DNA of 64,000 nt from Cellulosilyticum sp. (GCA_017941635.1 JAGAVZ010000135.1:1-64000), one strand, 5' to 3'; numbered from the stretch's first letter, positions 18,447 to 27,936 are shown. The notes: generated by a model from the letters alone, not told the origin. Made by a program: numbers and translations.

Positions 18447-19592
18447 CTACTTTTCATATAACTGAAGGAGCCTACAAATATTTTCTACTGCCACAATCAT
18501 ATTCACCTTGCTACTCACCAATGCTTTTTCTAACGGTATCGCTTCAGGCGTGATGCTAAAAGCTGCTGAAATCCCTAACTTATACAGCTCATCTATCGGT
18601 GTAACTACCCTTCCAGCCAATGCAATCACTGGAATTTGATTTGCCTTAGCTACTTTTGCAACACCAGTTAAGGTTTTTCCATATTGTGTTTGTCTATCGA
18701 TACTACCTTCACCTGTAAAAATAAAGTTTGCCCCTACTACTTTTTTCTCTAAACCTGAATACTTCACTACCAAATCCACACCTGGCATCAATTTCCCATT
18801 ACAAAAGCCAACTAGACCTGCTCCTAAACCACCCGCTGCTCCTGCACCTTTAATTTTGTCAATCTCTATGCCTAATTCCCTTTTAACTAACTTGGCAAAA
18901 TGACTAAGCGCCTCATCAAGCTGTTTGATTTCCTCCTTATCAGCGCCTTTTTGTTTCGCAAAGATATAACTTGCACCTGTAGGGCCTGTTAAAGGATTGG
19001 TTACATCACAAGCGACTTCTATCCCTATCATTTTTAAACGCGAATCAAAGTTTGTTAAATCAATAGTCTCTATTCTTCCTACCTCTGCTCCACCAAAGCC
19101 GACTTCTCTTCCATTTTTATCTTTAAAACTAGCACCTAAAGCTTGCAGCATCCCTACACCTACATCATTCGTTGCACTCCCACCAATGGCAATAACAAGC
19201 TGTTTCACACCTTGATCCAATGCTGCTTTAATCAATTCCCCAACACCATAAGTTGTCGTATATAATGGATTACGTTTATCTATAGGCACAATCTCCAATC
19301 CTGCAGCCTTTGCCATTTCTATAACTGCTGTCTTGCCATCACCCAAAATGGCATATGATGCCTCAATCATTTCACCTAATGGCCCTGTCACATACCGCGT
19401 CATCTTCTTGCCACCTGTGGCATCTACCAAGGCTTCTAATGTTCCTTCCCCACCATCCGCCATTGGCACTCTCACACAAACTGCATCTGTAAAAACTCGC
19501 TTAATTCCCTTCTCCATCGCATCACAAACTTCCTTGGCACTCATACTTTCCTTAAAAGAATCTGGCGCCAATACAAATTTTAATGGTTGCAT
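18447..19592 (-). CDS. glxK: glycerate kinase
   Basis: 381 residues with GGGAGGGG upstream. It is a GckA/GlxK-type glycerate kinase: APDSFKESMSAKEVCDAMEKG at the start, PMADGGEGTLEAL, AIGGSATNDVGVGMLQALGA, and GAGAAGGLGAGL. It phosphorylates D-glycerate with ATP, to 2- or 3-phosphoglycerate depending on subtype. The length is normal. It is monocistronic, with no glyoxylate-pathway neighbours. Confidence 0.92.
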   Translation of the reverse strand: MQPLKFVLAPDSFKESMSAKEVCDAMEKGIKRVFTDAVCVRVPMADGGEGTLEALVDATGGKKMTRYVTGPLGEMIEASYAILGDGKTAVIEMAKAAGLEIVPIDKRNPLYTTTYGVGELIKAALDQGVKQLVIAIGGSATNDVGVGMLQALGASFKDKNGREVGFGGAEVGRIETIDLTNFDSRLKMIGIEVACDVTNPLTGPTGASYIFAKQKGADKEEIKQLDEALSHFAKLVKRELGIEIDKIKGAGAAGGLGAGLVGFCNGKLMPGVDLVVKYSGLEKKVVGANFIFTGEGSIDRQTQYGKTLTGVAKVAKANQIPVIALAGRVVTPIDELYKLGISAAFSITPEAIPLEKALVSSKVNMIVAVENICRLLQLYEK

Positions 19593-19787
19593 CTTATATC
19601 CCCTCCCTTAAATCCAACATCCTTAATTGTACTATATCATGTAGCCCTTGATTGTCAATGTATTAGCCTATTATCGAAAGATAGAATTTCTAACCATATA
19701 CCCCTAGTATTTTGTTAATTTTATCACTTATCATCTTGGCATATATTTGCTATAATGATGTAAAATTTACAGAAATTAGGTGATAGC

Positions 19788-20465
19788 GTGTTTCATACTC
19801 GAAATCTATTGCAACTTCTACACAAAACCAGCCTAATCGTTTTACTAGCCCTTTCCATTATTATGTTATTTCATATCTTCATTATGACTCTTGGGACAAG
19901 TCTTATGTTTTGGCATACTGATTCTACCCCCTTTAACGTGGCACTCATCACATTTTTATATTATGTTATTCCAGTAATTGCACTACTTTCATTCAATCTA
20001 ATTATTGGCCAACTGATTCATATATACGACTCCATCTCACGTACACCAAAATCTAAATGCAACAAATGTAGCGACATCCCTACTGATGAGGTTAAAAAAT
20101 TCAATTTCATTTCTGAGGATAAGCTCAAACATTCTAAATCTAGAGCCGTCTCTAAGGAGGACTCTAAAAAATCCAAATCCAAATCCGGAACCGTCCCTAA
20201 GGAGGACTCTAAAAAATCCAAGTCCAAATCCGGAACCGTCCCTAAGGAGGACTCTAAAAAATCCAAGTCCAAATCTAGAACCGTCCCTAAGGAGGACTCT
20301 AAAAAATCCAAGTCCAAATCCGGAACCGTCCCTAAGGAGGACTCTAAAAAATCCAAGTCCAAATCCGGAACCGTCCCTAAGGAGGACTCTAAAAAATCCA
20401 AGTCCAAATCCGGAACCGTCTCTAAAGGAAGTACAAAAGTTGCCTTTAAACGAAAACAAGCGTAA
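19788..20465 (+). CDS. two-helix membrane protein with a Lys/Ser repeat tail
   Basis: 225 residues with a GTG start and AGGTGA upstream. Two hydrophobic helices span about residues 14-42 and 50-82. A short Cys-containing stretch (CNKCSD) is followed by six 15-residue repeats of the type KEDSKKSKSKSGTVP and a basic end. The tail is strongly positive and probably disordered; it may touch nucleic acid, teichoic acid or phospholipid. No family is recognised. The repeat DNA is nearly identical between units, so it is a young or homogenised minisatellite and its copy number is probably variable. Confidence 0.65.
   Translation: MFHTRNLLQLLHKTSLIVLLALSIIMLFHIFIMTLGTSLMFWHTDSTPFNVALITFLYYVIPVIALLSFNLIIGQLIHIYDSISRTPKSKCNKCSDIPTDEVKKFNFISEDKLKHSKSRAVSKEDSKKSKSKSGTVPKEDSKKSKSKSGTVPKEDSKKSKSKSRTVPKEDSKKSKSKSGTVPKEDSKKSKSKSGTVPKEDSKKSKSKSGTVSKGSTKVAFKRKQA
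20154..20423 (+). repeat. 45-bp coding minisatellite, six units
   Basis: Units start at 20154, 20199, 20244, 20289, 20334 and 20379. They are almost identical, and a partial diverged unit lies just before. Each carries AAGGAGG, a perfect anti-16S match. The length of 45 keeps the frame and also leaves several other frames open on both strands. Confidence 0.95.
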
Positions 20466-20510
20466 AAAGAAGAGCCAATCGTGCAAAATTACACGATTGG
20501 CTCTTCTTTT
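20465..20510. terminator. bidirectional terminator
   Basis: A perfect 19-base stem (20465-20483 with 20492-20510). It serves the repeat-protein gene on plus and the cold-shock gene on minus. Confidence 0.92.
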
Positions 20511-20525
20511 GATTATTATTTCAAA

Positions 20526-20723
20526 CTAAGCTTTAACTACGTTTTCAGCTTGTGGTCCACGGTTACCTTCAACGATATCGAAAGTTACTGCTTGACCTTC
20601 TTCTAAAGTTTTGAAACCTTCACCTTGGATAGCTGAGAAGTGTACGAATACATCGTCACCGTCTTCTCTAGAGATGAAACCAAAACCTTTTTCTGCGTTA
20701 AACCATTTAACTGTACCTGTCAT
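20526..20723 (-). CDS. cold-shock protein
   Basis: 65 residues with AAGGAGG upstream. A complete [18 protein letters not shown] (RNP1), [10 protein letters not shown] (RNP2), and the usual acidic end. It binds single-stranded RNA or DNA as a chaperone. Confidence 0.95.
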   Translation of the reverse strand: MTGTVKWFNAEKGFGFISREDGDDVFVHFSAIQGEGFKTLEEGQAVTFDIVEGNRGPQAENVVKA

Positions 20724-20775
20724 GTTAGGTACCTCCTTAGATTAAAAAATATAAACCGATATGTAAAAACAAAAA

Positions 20776-20828
20776 TTCACACATCACCAGAAATCATATG
20801 TATTATATAAACTCTGGTAATGTGTGAA
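20776..20828 (-). promoter_or_regulatory. 16-bp dyad around the csp -10 region
   Basis: Arms 20776-20791 and 20813-20828 differ at one position. The 21-base loop holds TATAAT on the minus strand. It may be an operator or, if transcription starts upstream, a 5' UTR hairpin that responds to temperature. Confidence 0.5.
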
Positions 20829-20933
20829 ATTTATAAACATATATCAAATCTATTAAAATTCATTATACTCTATACCCATATTTCTGTCAATCGAGTTATT
20901 ATTTTCCTGACATTATTACTATTCTTTCTCTTA

Positions 20934-21392
20934 TCAATTATCTATTGCTTTGATATACTCTATTTCTTCTTCATCTTTATAGTTTGTATCAATCTTATAG
21001 CCAAACTTCTCATATAAATGTTGATTTCCTATGCTAAAAACAGGTGTAGAAAGTCGCCATTCTCTAATATTAGGATAAGCTGCTTCTACTTGCCTTAGTG
21101 TTTCATATCCATAACCTTTATTTTGATATTCTGGTTCAATTACAAAATCCTCAAATCGCATTTTTTCTTCACCTTGTGGGATTAAAAAGAATGCCCCAAT
21201 AATCTTTTCTTCCAACATAATTTTATAGGCTATAAAACGATTAATAATATCTTTCTCTGATGCCACCTCATTATATCCTCTAGGCCCACCATCTCTACCA
21301 AGATACATATTAATTTCCTTATTATATGCCCTTGTCTTAATCTCAGTAATATGTTCTGCATCCTCATATAAAGCTCTTCGAATCGTAATCAT
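20934..21392 (-). CDS. GNAT family N-acetyltransferase
   Basis: 152 residues with GAGAGGGG upstream. A GNAT fold with ITIRRALYEDAEHITEI, the strand FEDFVIEPEYQNKGYGYETL (acetyl-CoA loop) and the late LYEKFGYK motif. The substrate is unknown. Confidence 0.85.
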   Translation of the reverse strand: MITIRRALYEDAEHITEIKTRAYNKEINMYLGRDGGPRGYNEVASEKDIINRFIAYKIMLEEKIIGAFFLIPQGEEKMRFEDFVIEPEYQNKGYGYETLRQVEAAYPNIREWRLSTPVFSIGNQHLYEKFGYKIDTNYKDEEEIEYIKAIDN

Positions 21393-21572
21393 CCCTTATC
21401 CCCTCTCTACTTTCCTCGTGACTATTTGGTGAGTCTATACTCTAAATAAACATCCTCATATGCCTTTGCAACAATCCCTTTATTGATAAAAAAATCTTAC
21501 CACCATAATATAAATCTTATATAAATCTTATCTATTCCCATATACACCTAGCCTAGATTTCTTTCATTATTT

Positions 21573-22946
21573 CTAACATTGAACCGTCCTATATGCTATC
21601 TCTTTAATCGTATTTTGTCTTTCTACAGGCATTTGATTTAAGTAAGACTTTAACTGCATAAACCATTCCCTATCCATTTCCATTTCCATCACATCATTCT
21701 TATCGATTCTTATCGTATTTAATAACAATGCAATCTCCAGGTCCCCTAAGCTCTCATATACTTTTTGATATTCTTCTTCAAAGATACAGTCAGCCTCTAA
21801 AATATCTCTTAAGTCCTCAATATGATTGACCTTTTTTCTAATCCATGTGATTTTATCCTCTACTTTCTCGCAATCACGAATCATCTCAGATAGTTTTTTA
21901 AACGCCTCATCCTCCAACTTTTCTCCTGCTGTATATAAGATACTATCATGCGCTTCTTGCTTCTGTGCAATAAAAATAGTATCTAACATTTCTTCCTCAA
22001 GTGCTACTTCAATACGTGGCACATATTTTCTAATGGTCTGTGCTGTATAACTTTGCATCTTATTACTAGTTAAACCTAGCTGGCTAAGTACTTCCATCCC
22101 TCTATCCATTAGTTTACTTTCAAGTAACGGTGTTGGTAAAATTTCTAATATCTTTTCAAGCTCTTGTATTTCCAATGTTTCTAAGGATAAACTATTTAAA
22201 TCCTTATCCAAAATAAGACGACCTATCGCATTCATTAAAACCAGTTCAAAGATATTCATCAGTAAATCTCTATAACCTTTATGATATCCCTCAAGTACTG
22301 CTTCAATCTCTTCCCCTTTAAACTTAAGACATAAACTATGCTCTAACAATGATTTTTCTATATAATCCGCCATGTAATCAATACCCAACTTCTCCATTTT
22401 GTCATTGCTCAGTGGATAGTCAATATCTCCTGGACATTCTTGACTTTCAAATTCAGGAGCATATTCTTTAAAAAATGGCTCAAGCCCTTTTCTATACGTA
22501 TCGTTATATGCTATATTATCCGTCTTTAATAAAGAAGCCTTTAATTCCTCATATTCCACTTTTAGTCGTTCAAAACGCTCTTTAATTAAACTTTGACCTT
22601 CTTCAAATAATTCATTTAGCGATTTCTGCCTCAATAATGTAATACTATCATCTAAATCCTCTAATACCTGAAATCTAAACCCCAATGTAAAGTACATGGA
22701 CTCTAATAGCTTCTTTGCATTAGTTTCTGTAATGGAACTGCTTCTTCCTCTATTGAAACCTTCTATTTGCTTAGTCCAAATCTGTATCATCTCCATCTGA
22801 ATCCGCTGCATATCCTCTTCCTGCAAATAGCCTTTTTCCATGACCTCGCTTAGTACATTTTCAAAAAAGTGTCCTTCATGCTTTCCGTCTATACAAATCT
22901 GTTTTTCTTTCGTTAATTCCATTTTCCCTTTTATTGGTTGAAGCAT
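21573..22946 (-). CDS. DUF6179-like protein
   Basis: 457 residues with GGAGGAG upstream. It is an acidic, fully helical, soluble protein with LEIQELEKILEILPTPLL and repeated Glu-rich helices. I match it from memory to the DUF6179 family, which occurs beside DUF6323; the match is moderate. The function is unknown. It follows the partner gene by 61 bases on the same strand. Confidence 0.6.
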   Translation of the reverse strand: MLQPIKGKMELTKEKQICIDGKHEGHFFENVLSEVMEKGYLQEEDMQRIQMEMIQIWTKQIEGFNRGRSSSITETNAKKLLESMYFTLGFRFQVLEDLDDSITLLRQKSLNELFEEGQSLIKERFERLKVEYEELKASLLKTDNIAYNDTYRKGLEPFFKEYAPEFESQECPGDIDYPLSNDKMEKLGIDYMADYIEKSLLEHSLCLKFKGEEIEAVLEGYHKGYRDLLMNIFELVLMNAIGRLILDKDLNSLSLETLEIQELEKILEILPTPLLESKLMDRGMEVLSQLGLTSNKMQSYTAQTIRKYVPRIEVALEEEMLDTIFIAQKQEAHDSILYTAGEKLEDEAFKKLSEMIRDCEKVEDKITWIRKKVNHIEDLRDILEADCIFEEEYQKVYESLGDLEIALLLNTIRIDKNDVMEMEMDREWFMQLKSYLNQMPVERQNTIKEIAYRTVQC

Positions 22947-23007
22947 AACCCTATCTCCTCCTTTATTTAATAAAAGTATTGCCCTATTAGATACTGAATT
23001 TTACATA

Positions 23008-23511
23008 TTACTCATCATAATTTTCTTTATATAGACCTTCCTCTTCACCAGTTATATCTCCTTCTCCAAAACGTACATTATGAGCTATGCGCTCCATCTC
23101 TCTCCCCTGCAAAAGTTCTATGCTTCCATAACAACGCTGATCAAATAATTCCTTCATCATCTCAATGAGTTCATCATCACTCACTTCATCCAATGTCTCA
23201 TTTTTAAAATAATAAAAAGTATCTATCAGCTCACTTATGGTGCTAACATAGTTATACTGTGAAATATACGGCGAATCTTTAAAATGCTCGATGAGCTTAT
23301 TAATTGTTCCTCCACCTATTTCTATCCTATGCGTTGCCTTTAATGCATCTCTTCTTGCATCGATTAGTAAAATAGCTTCTTCCTTAGATAATGTTAGTTG
23401 ATACTGAAGTGTTTCCTCATTGCACTTTAATACTTCTAAAACAGCCTGCTCTTTCATAATACGCTCTGTCATAAATCCATTTTTAGATACAAAAGGTAAA
23501 CAAGTATACAT
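23008..23511 (-). CDS. DUF6323-like protein
   Basis: 167 residues with GGAGGT upstream. It is acidic and helical, with LTLSKEEAILLIDARRDALK and NYVSTISELIDTFYYFK. It is the first gene of a two-gene unit with the DUF6179-like gene. The role is unknown. Confidence 0.6.
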   Translation of the reverse strand: MYTCLPFVSKNGFMTERIMKEQAVLEVLKCNEETLQYQLTLSKEEAILLIDARRDALKATHRIEIGGGTINKLIEHFKDSPYISQYNYVSTISELIDTFYYFKNETLDEVSDDELIEMMKELFDQRCYGSIELLQGREMERIAHNVRFGEGDITGEEEGLYKENYDE

Positions 23512-23659
23512 TCCATCAACCTCCTTTATTTTTCAAAAACCCATTGACTTTTTATTAAAAATATGTTATTATTAAAATGATATATATTTTTAATAATAAT
23601 TTAGTTTATCACTTGAACCTTATAAGTTCAAGTCTATATCCTTAAATTCATTTATAAAA

Positions 23660-23706
23660 ATCACGAAAAAGGTAGCCTCATCACGAAGCTACCTTTTCTT
23701 TTTTGT
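23660..23706. terminator. terminator downstream of EamA gene
   Basis: A stem AAAAGGTAGC/GCTACCTTTT with an 11-base loop and T runs on both strands, lying between the EamA stop and the DUF6323 promoter. Confidence 0.7.
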
Positions 23707-23797
23707 TTTTGATTCTATTTATTAAAATTCATTTCTCTTTAAGTTATGCTTATTCAAGTCCATTTCTCTTTTAATATAACTCAATATCACACTTGCT

Positions 23798-24676
23798 CTA
23801 GTGAACTTTCTTCTCTTTATGCCCAATTTTTCCTGTATTATATAAAAACATGTAGATTGCCATTCCACAGATTAAAACATAACCAAGTACACTATATTGA
23901 TCTGGAACTTGATTAAATAAGAAAAATCCTAAAATAGCTGAGAATATCACTTGTGAGTAATCATACACAGAAATTTCTTTGGCTGGTGCATAACAGTATG
24001 CTGCTGTCACTGCAAATTGCCCAACTGCTGCTGATACCCCTGCTAATAATAAGTAGACAAGCTGCACGATTGTCATTGGTTGATAGTTAAATAACACATA
24101 TGGTAAAACTACAAGACACGAAAATGCTGAGAAGAAAAATACAATAAATGGTCCCTTTTCTCCTCGTTGCCCCAATCGTCTTACCGTCGTATAAGCTGCA
24201 CCTGCACCCATACCACCAATTAATCCAATGATTGCTGGGAATGCCTCCATGCTTGCACTTGGTTTAATAATAAATAGACAACCCACAAATGCGCCTACTA
24301 GAGAAAAAATCTGTACAAGATTTACTTTTTCTCTTAAAAAGATATAACTAAACACAATGGCAAAGAATGGTGACATCTTATTAAGCATGGTTGCATCTGA
24401 TAACAGCAAATGGTCTACCGCATAGAAATTACATAGAATCCCTATTGTTCCACAAGTTGACCTTACAATTAATAATCCTAAATTTTTCTTGTTACCTGAA
24501 AAGCTTACTCTATTTTTAACCATAATCACAGAGGCACAAATAAGTGCTACTAAATTTCTAAAAAAGCTTTTTTGGATAGATGGAACATCACCTGCTAATC
24601 TTACAAATGTACTCATCATCGCAAACCCAAAGGCTGCAAGTAAAATATAAATAATCCCTTTGTACTTATCTCTCAT
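23798..24676 (-). CDS. EamA/DMT family transporter
   Basis: 292 residues with ten hydrophobic helices in two EamA repeats (GIIYILLAAFGFAMMST... and AIIGLIGGMGAGAAYTTVRRL). It is a drug/metabolite transporter of unknown substrate. A Lys/His-rich C-tail is present. Confidence 0.88.
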   Translation of the reverse strand: MRDKYKGIIYILLAAFGFAMMSTFVRLAGDVPSIQKSFFRNLVALICASVIMVKNRVSFSGNKKNLGLLIVRSTCGTIGILCNFYAVDHLLLSDATMLNKMSPFFAIVFSYIFLREKVNLVQIFSLVGAFVGCLFIIKPSASMEAFPAIIGLIGGMGAGAAYTTVRRLGQRGEKGPFIVFFFSAFSCLVVLPYVLFNYQPMTIVQLVYLLLAGVSAAVGQFAVTAAYCYAPAKEISVYDYSQVIFSAILGFFLFNQVPDQYSVLGYVLICGMAIYMFLYNTGKIGHKEKKVH

Positions 24677-24788
24677 TTTTATCCCTCTAATGTACTATAT
24701 TTAATTAAATTCTAGCTTACTATACACCTAACTTAGCTATACCACAATATATTTTTAGCATAATCTTGTTTTTTATTTATCTCCTTGA

Positions 24789-26177
24789 TTACACTGCATC
24801 ATGGTAGCAAACTATCGGCATACCTTTCTCAATCTGGCCAAAAATTGTCTTTGCCATAGAAAGTGGTGTATTAATGCAGCCATGTGAACCATTATACATA
24901 TAAATACTTCCACCAAAAGACCCACGCCATGTGGCATCATGAATACCAATTCCACCATTAAAAGGCATCCAATAACTTACTGGACAAGCATAACCCGGCC
25001 CTCTTAAAACAGCATTAGCTTGTTTGTAATCTAGTTTGTAAGTACCTGCTGGTGTGGCATAACTATTGCTACCTGTACCAGATACAATACTACCCTCTGT
25101 CATCAACTTACCATCCATATAAAACCATAGATATTGTCTTGATAAATTAATTTCTACATAACTATTACCTATATCATTTTGATTTCTACAATACCCCTCT
25201 TGTGCATAGACAGGTGTTCTTGTTATATGTTGATTACCTTTTTTTAATAGTTCAACGAGTGCCTGTGTTTCTCCTGCTCTATCAATCTTCCAGCCATAAT
25301 CTCCACCAGATACCGATACAGTTGTTCCTACACTCGTATTAAAACTTCTACTACCTGACAATGTATCATATTGCTCTGCTAATGCAGTCACATATTTTCC
25401 CACAGCTTCTTCATTTAACGTTACATTATTGTTATAATCAATTTCAATCCACTGATCGATTGTTTCTCCTGTTAAAACTTCTTGTCTATCTCCAAAATCA
25501 TATGTAATGACAGAACCCACATATTTATTTAAGGCTTCTTTTCTTGCTTTTAATCCCTCATCTTCTGTTGTAACCTCTGCAAGCTTATAACATTCATGCT
25601 CTTCAAGAGAAAGATTCTCTTCTTGCATTTCAATTGCTTCTTTAATGGCACTGGTTAAATTAGCCTTTAATATAGTGCTTCCAGGATCTCCTTCAATAAT
25701 TTCATACTTTCCATTAACAAGTTCTAACCCTGCATTTTCTGGCTCCACATTATTCTCTTTAACAAGGCATTCTAGTGCATTGATTTTTTCTTCTAGTAAG
25801 GTTTCATCATATTTATTTTCAACTTCCACATCATATTCAGAACGTTTCCATAGCCCTTGCAACCACCAATATGGATACTGTTCTTTCTTTATATTCTTTA
25901 CCTGATTTTCAGTTTCATAATAAAATTCAATATCGCTCCCCAATATTTTTTCTTCTTTATTCCCTCTCTCTTCAAGCGTCAATTCATAATCTTCTCCTGG
26001 CTCCTCAAGTAATGCTTTAACCTTAGAAACTTTCCATCCCCCTACATCAATCCCATTAATATGTGTACCATAGCATAAGTGATTCATAAAGTATAGAATA
26101 AACCCTTCATTAACCACTAATGCAATATGTATTACTGCAATAAATCCTAATAAAACACCCTTTAAAATCTTTTTCAT
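24789..26177 (-). CDS. L,D-transpeptidase with peptidoglycan-binding region
   Basis: 462 residues with GAGGAGA upstream. A single N-terminal membrane helix (about 7-30) anchors it outside. Residues about 35-300 look like PG_binding_4 repeats (GTHINGIDVGGWKVSK...). The C-terminal YkuD domain has HDATWRGSFGG and the catalytic SHGCIN motif near 431-436. It forms 3-3 cross-links in peptidoglycan or attaches proteins (family knowledge). Confidence 0.93.
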   Translation of the reverse strand: MKKILKGVLLGFIAVIHIALVVNEGFILYFMNHLCYGTHINGIDVGGWKVSKVKALLEEPGEDYELTLEERGNKEEKILGSDIEFYYETENQVKNIKKEQYPYWWLQGLWKRSEYDVEVENKYDETLLEEKINALECLVKENNVEPENAGLELVNGKYEIIEGDPGSTILKANLTSAIKEAIEMQEENLSLEEHECYKLAEVTTEDEGLKARKEALNKYVGSVITYDFGDRQEVLTGETIDQWIEIDYNNNVTLNEEAVGKYVTALAEQYDTLSGSRSFNTSVGTTVSVSGGDYGWKIDRAGETQALVELLKKGNQHITRTPVYAQEGYCRNQNDIGNSYVEINLSRQYLWFYMDGKLMTEGSIVSGTGSNSYATPAGTYKLDYKQANAVLRGPGYACPVSYWMPFNGGIGIHDATWRGSFGGSIYMYNGSHGCINTPLSMAKTIFGQIEKGMPIVCYHDAV

Positions 26178-26276
26178 AGTTTATCTCCTCATATTGCTTT
26201 TTTCATACTTATCCTATGAAGTACAAATTGAGTGTATGACTGACTTGTACATACTTTTATAATTTTCAAATTATTC

Positions 26277-26327
26277 TTGACACTAAATGTAAAGCAAACT
26301 ATACTTTAATTGTAAAGTTAACTATAC
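26277..26327 (+). promoter_or_regulatory. promoter with two tandem operators
   Basis: TTGACA (26277-26282), 17 bases, then TATACT (26300-26305). TGTAAAGNNAACTATAC occurs twice, at 26288-26304 and 26311-26327. The second copy with its next base is a near-perfect palindrome around GTTAAC. This fits autorepression by the small HTH protein it precedes. Confidence 0.75.
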
Positions 26328-26351
26328 ATTTTTTATTAAAGGAGTCCTAAA

Positions 26352-26561
26352 GTGAAGAATCGTATCCACGAACTACGCAAAGAACTTAAAGTCACACAAA
26401 GTGAATTAGCAGACGCTGTAGATGTAACTAGGCAAACTATTATTTCACTAGAGAACGGCAAATATAATGCCTCATTGATACTAGCTCATAAGATTGCTCA
26501 ATTTTTTAATTTAACGATTGAAGATATATTTATATTTGATCTTGAGGAGGAAAATTTATGA
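26352..26561 (+). CDS. small XRE-family HTH regulator
   Basis: 69 residues with a GTG start and AAAGGAG upstream. A full HTH (RIHELRKELKVTQSELADAVDVTRQTIISLENGKYNAS) and the typical YozG-like end LTIEDIFIFD. It overlaps the membrane-protein gene by four bases (ATGA). Likely the repressor of its own operon. Confidence 0.9.
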   Translation: MKNRIHELRKELKVTQSELADAVDVTRQTIISLENGKYNASLILAHKIAQFFNLTIEDIFIFDLEEENL

Positions 26562-27037
26562 TGTGTTTATTCCAAACAAACAAAAATACTAGTATTGAAA
26601 ACTTTAAAAAAATACTTTATAGCCGCATTAAACTATTTTGTGTTTTGGGTGCTTTAGGTATTTTCACACTCACAGTAGGTATTGTCTCCGTAGTAACTGA
26701 TTTATTTACTATTGAAGAATACGCAAGTGGTCTGTTAACCGGTTCTGGCTCTGCACTTATTGCCTGTAGCGCTGTTTTCATTATCTATACATATAAAGTC
26801 ATTAAGAATGAAGACAGACTTAAAGAAGAACGCTTAAAATATCAGGATGAACGAAATATCCTTATTGCTAACCAATCTATTAAAGTAGCTACAGTTGCAC
26901 TTTTAGCGGCTCTTTATGTCAGCATGATTCTCGTTTTAATCATTAATCATGAGATGCTTTATTACATCTTAGTACCTATCTTCGTTTTTTTAATAGCTTA
27001 CTTAGTAGCTACTGCTTACTTCAATAAACATTATTAG
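26558..27037 (+). CDS. membrane protein paired with small HTH regulator
   Basis: 159 residues with four hydrophobic helices (about 25-50, 62-82, 105-125, 130-150) and a charged middle loop with EERLKYQDERN. This HTH-plus-membrane pairing is common in Firmicutes; the EERL..DER loop recurs in such proteins. The function is unknown. Confidence 0.72.
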   Translation: MMCLFQTNKNTSIENFKKILYSRIKLFCVLGALGIFTLTVGIVSVVTDLFTIEEYASGLLTGSGSALIACSAVFIIYTYKVIKNEDRLKEERLKYQDERNILIANQSIKVATVALLAALYVSMILVLIINHEMLYYILVPIFVFLIAYLVATAYFNKHY

Positions 27038-27075
27038 ACCAAAAGAATCTATTTACATTTCTTAAACAAAAATAT

Positions 27076-27148
27076 AAAGCTAGATACCTAAGTGTTTTGA
27101 ATGCATTCATCCTGGATGCTATTCATCCTACCTAGTATCTAGCTTTTT
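27076..27148 (+). terminator. terminator with long loop
   Basis: A 12-base stem (27076-27087 with 27135-27146) and trailing T's. The 47-base loop holds two copies of ATTCATCCT and a small internal stem. Confidence 0.7.
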
Positions 27149-27167
27149 ATCTCTTAGTTGTATTTAT

Positions 27168-27260
27168 ATGTGCCTATACTTATTCATCCATATTTGCATT
27201 TTATATGCCTATATTTATCAATTTGTATTTATGCTCATATACGCCTATATTTTATCCTTG
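27168..27260. repeat. degenerate 34-35 bp tandem repeat
   Basis: Two and a half units built on GCCTATATTTATC and TATTTATGC elements, at about 27168, 27202 and 27238. It lies between convergent genes and runs into the end of the next gene. Confidence 0.5.
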
Positions 27261-27785
27261 AATAGGCATCTTGCAGTAATCACACATCTTAGCCATACCT
27301 TTTGGCACCTTATTAATGGCTGTGCAGTGTTTACACGTTACCACTTCTATGTCCACTGATATAAATGTTTGTCCTGTAACGATGCCATTTTCTTTATCGC
27401 AAACCACGACACAATTTGTTTTGTTATTAATATGCGCATTTCTAAAGTATCCTCTATCAAGAATATCCGTTAATTCTTCTTTTACTACTTCTGAATTCAC
27501 TCCTATTCTTGAAGCAATACTTGCCAAATCACCTGTTGGTTCATTAGCTAGAACCTGTGCATATTTTCTTACATTTTTGATTCTCTCTAATTTCAAATGA
27601 GTACGCCAGAGTCCCCATATACCTACTCCTATAAAACCAACGATACAAAAGAGCACATAATCTAATCCTTCTTCTGGTCCAGCACTTAATCCAGCTATTC
27701 CTGAAAATAACCAAACTGCCGCAATAATGCGCCATTTATTAATGAGCTTACGCTCTGTCTCTAATCTAGTTTCTAAACGATTCAT
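27252..27785 (-). CDS. membrane protein with winged-helix-like and zinc-ribbon parts
   Basis: 177 residues. Two hydrophobic helices at about 18-60. A helical segment (DLASIASRIGVNSEVVKEELTDILDRGYF) looks like a winged helix. The C-terminus has CKHCTA...CDYCKMP, a four-cysteine zinc ribbon. No named family is recalled. Confidence 0.6.
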   Translation of the reverse strand: MNRLETRLETERKLINKWRIIAAVWLFSGIAGLSAGPEEGLDYVLFCIVGFIGVGIWGLWRTHLKLERIKNVRKYAQVLANEPTGDLASIASRIGVNSEVVKEELTDILDRGYFRNAHINNKTNCVVVCDKENGIVTGQTFISVDIEVVTCKHCTAINKVPKGMAKMCDYCKMPIQG

Positions 27786-27895
27786 GTTGTCCTACTTTCT
27801 ACTCTTACGTTTACTTTTGACATCTCTAAGTTTTATGAATTCTCGATAAAGTCTACTTAGATTCTACCATATCTTTACCTATTTAGTCTTCACAT

Positions 27896-27936
27896 AAAAA
27901 ATCCGCAGCACTTAGCTAAATGAAGTATCTGCGGAT
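27896..27936 (-). terminator. terminator of MATE gene
   Basis: Stem ATCCGCAG/CTGCGGAT (27901-27908, 27929-27936), T6 on the minus strand. Confidence 0.7.

Noticed and set aside
20018-20529. Long open frames on both strands through the minisatellite
   Set aside because: They arise because the unit length is a multiple of three; only the plus frame from 19788 has a start, a ribosome site and membrane helices.
27168-27359. 63-codon plus-strand frame
   Set aside because: It consists of the low-complexity repeat and the antisense of the gene at 27252, and has no ribosome site.
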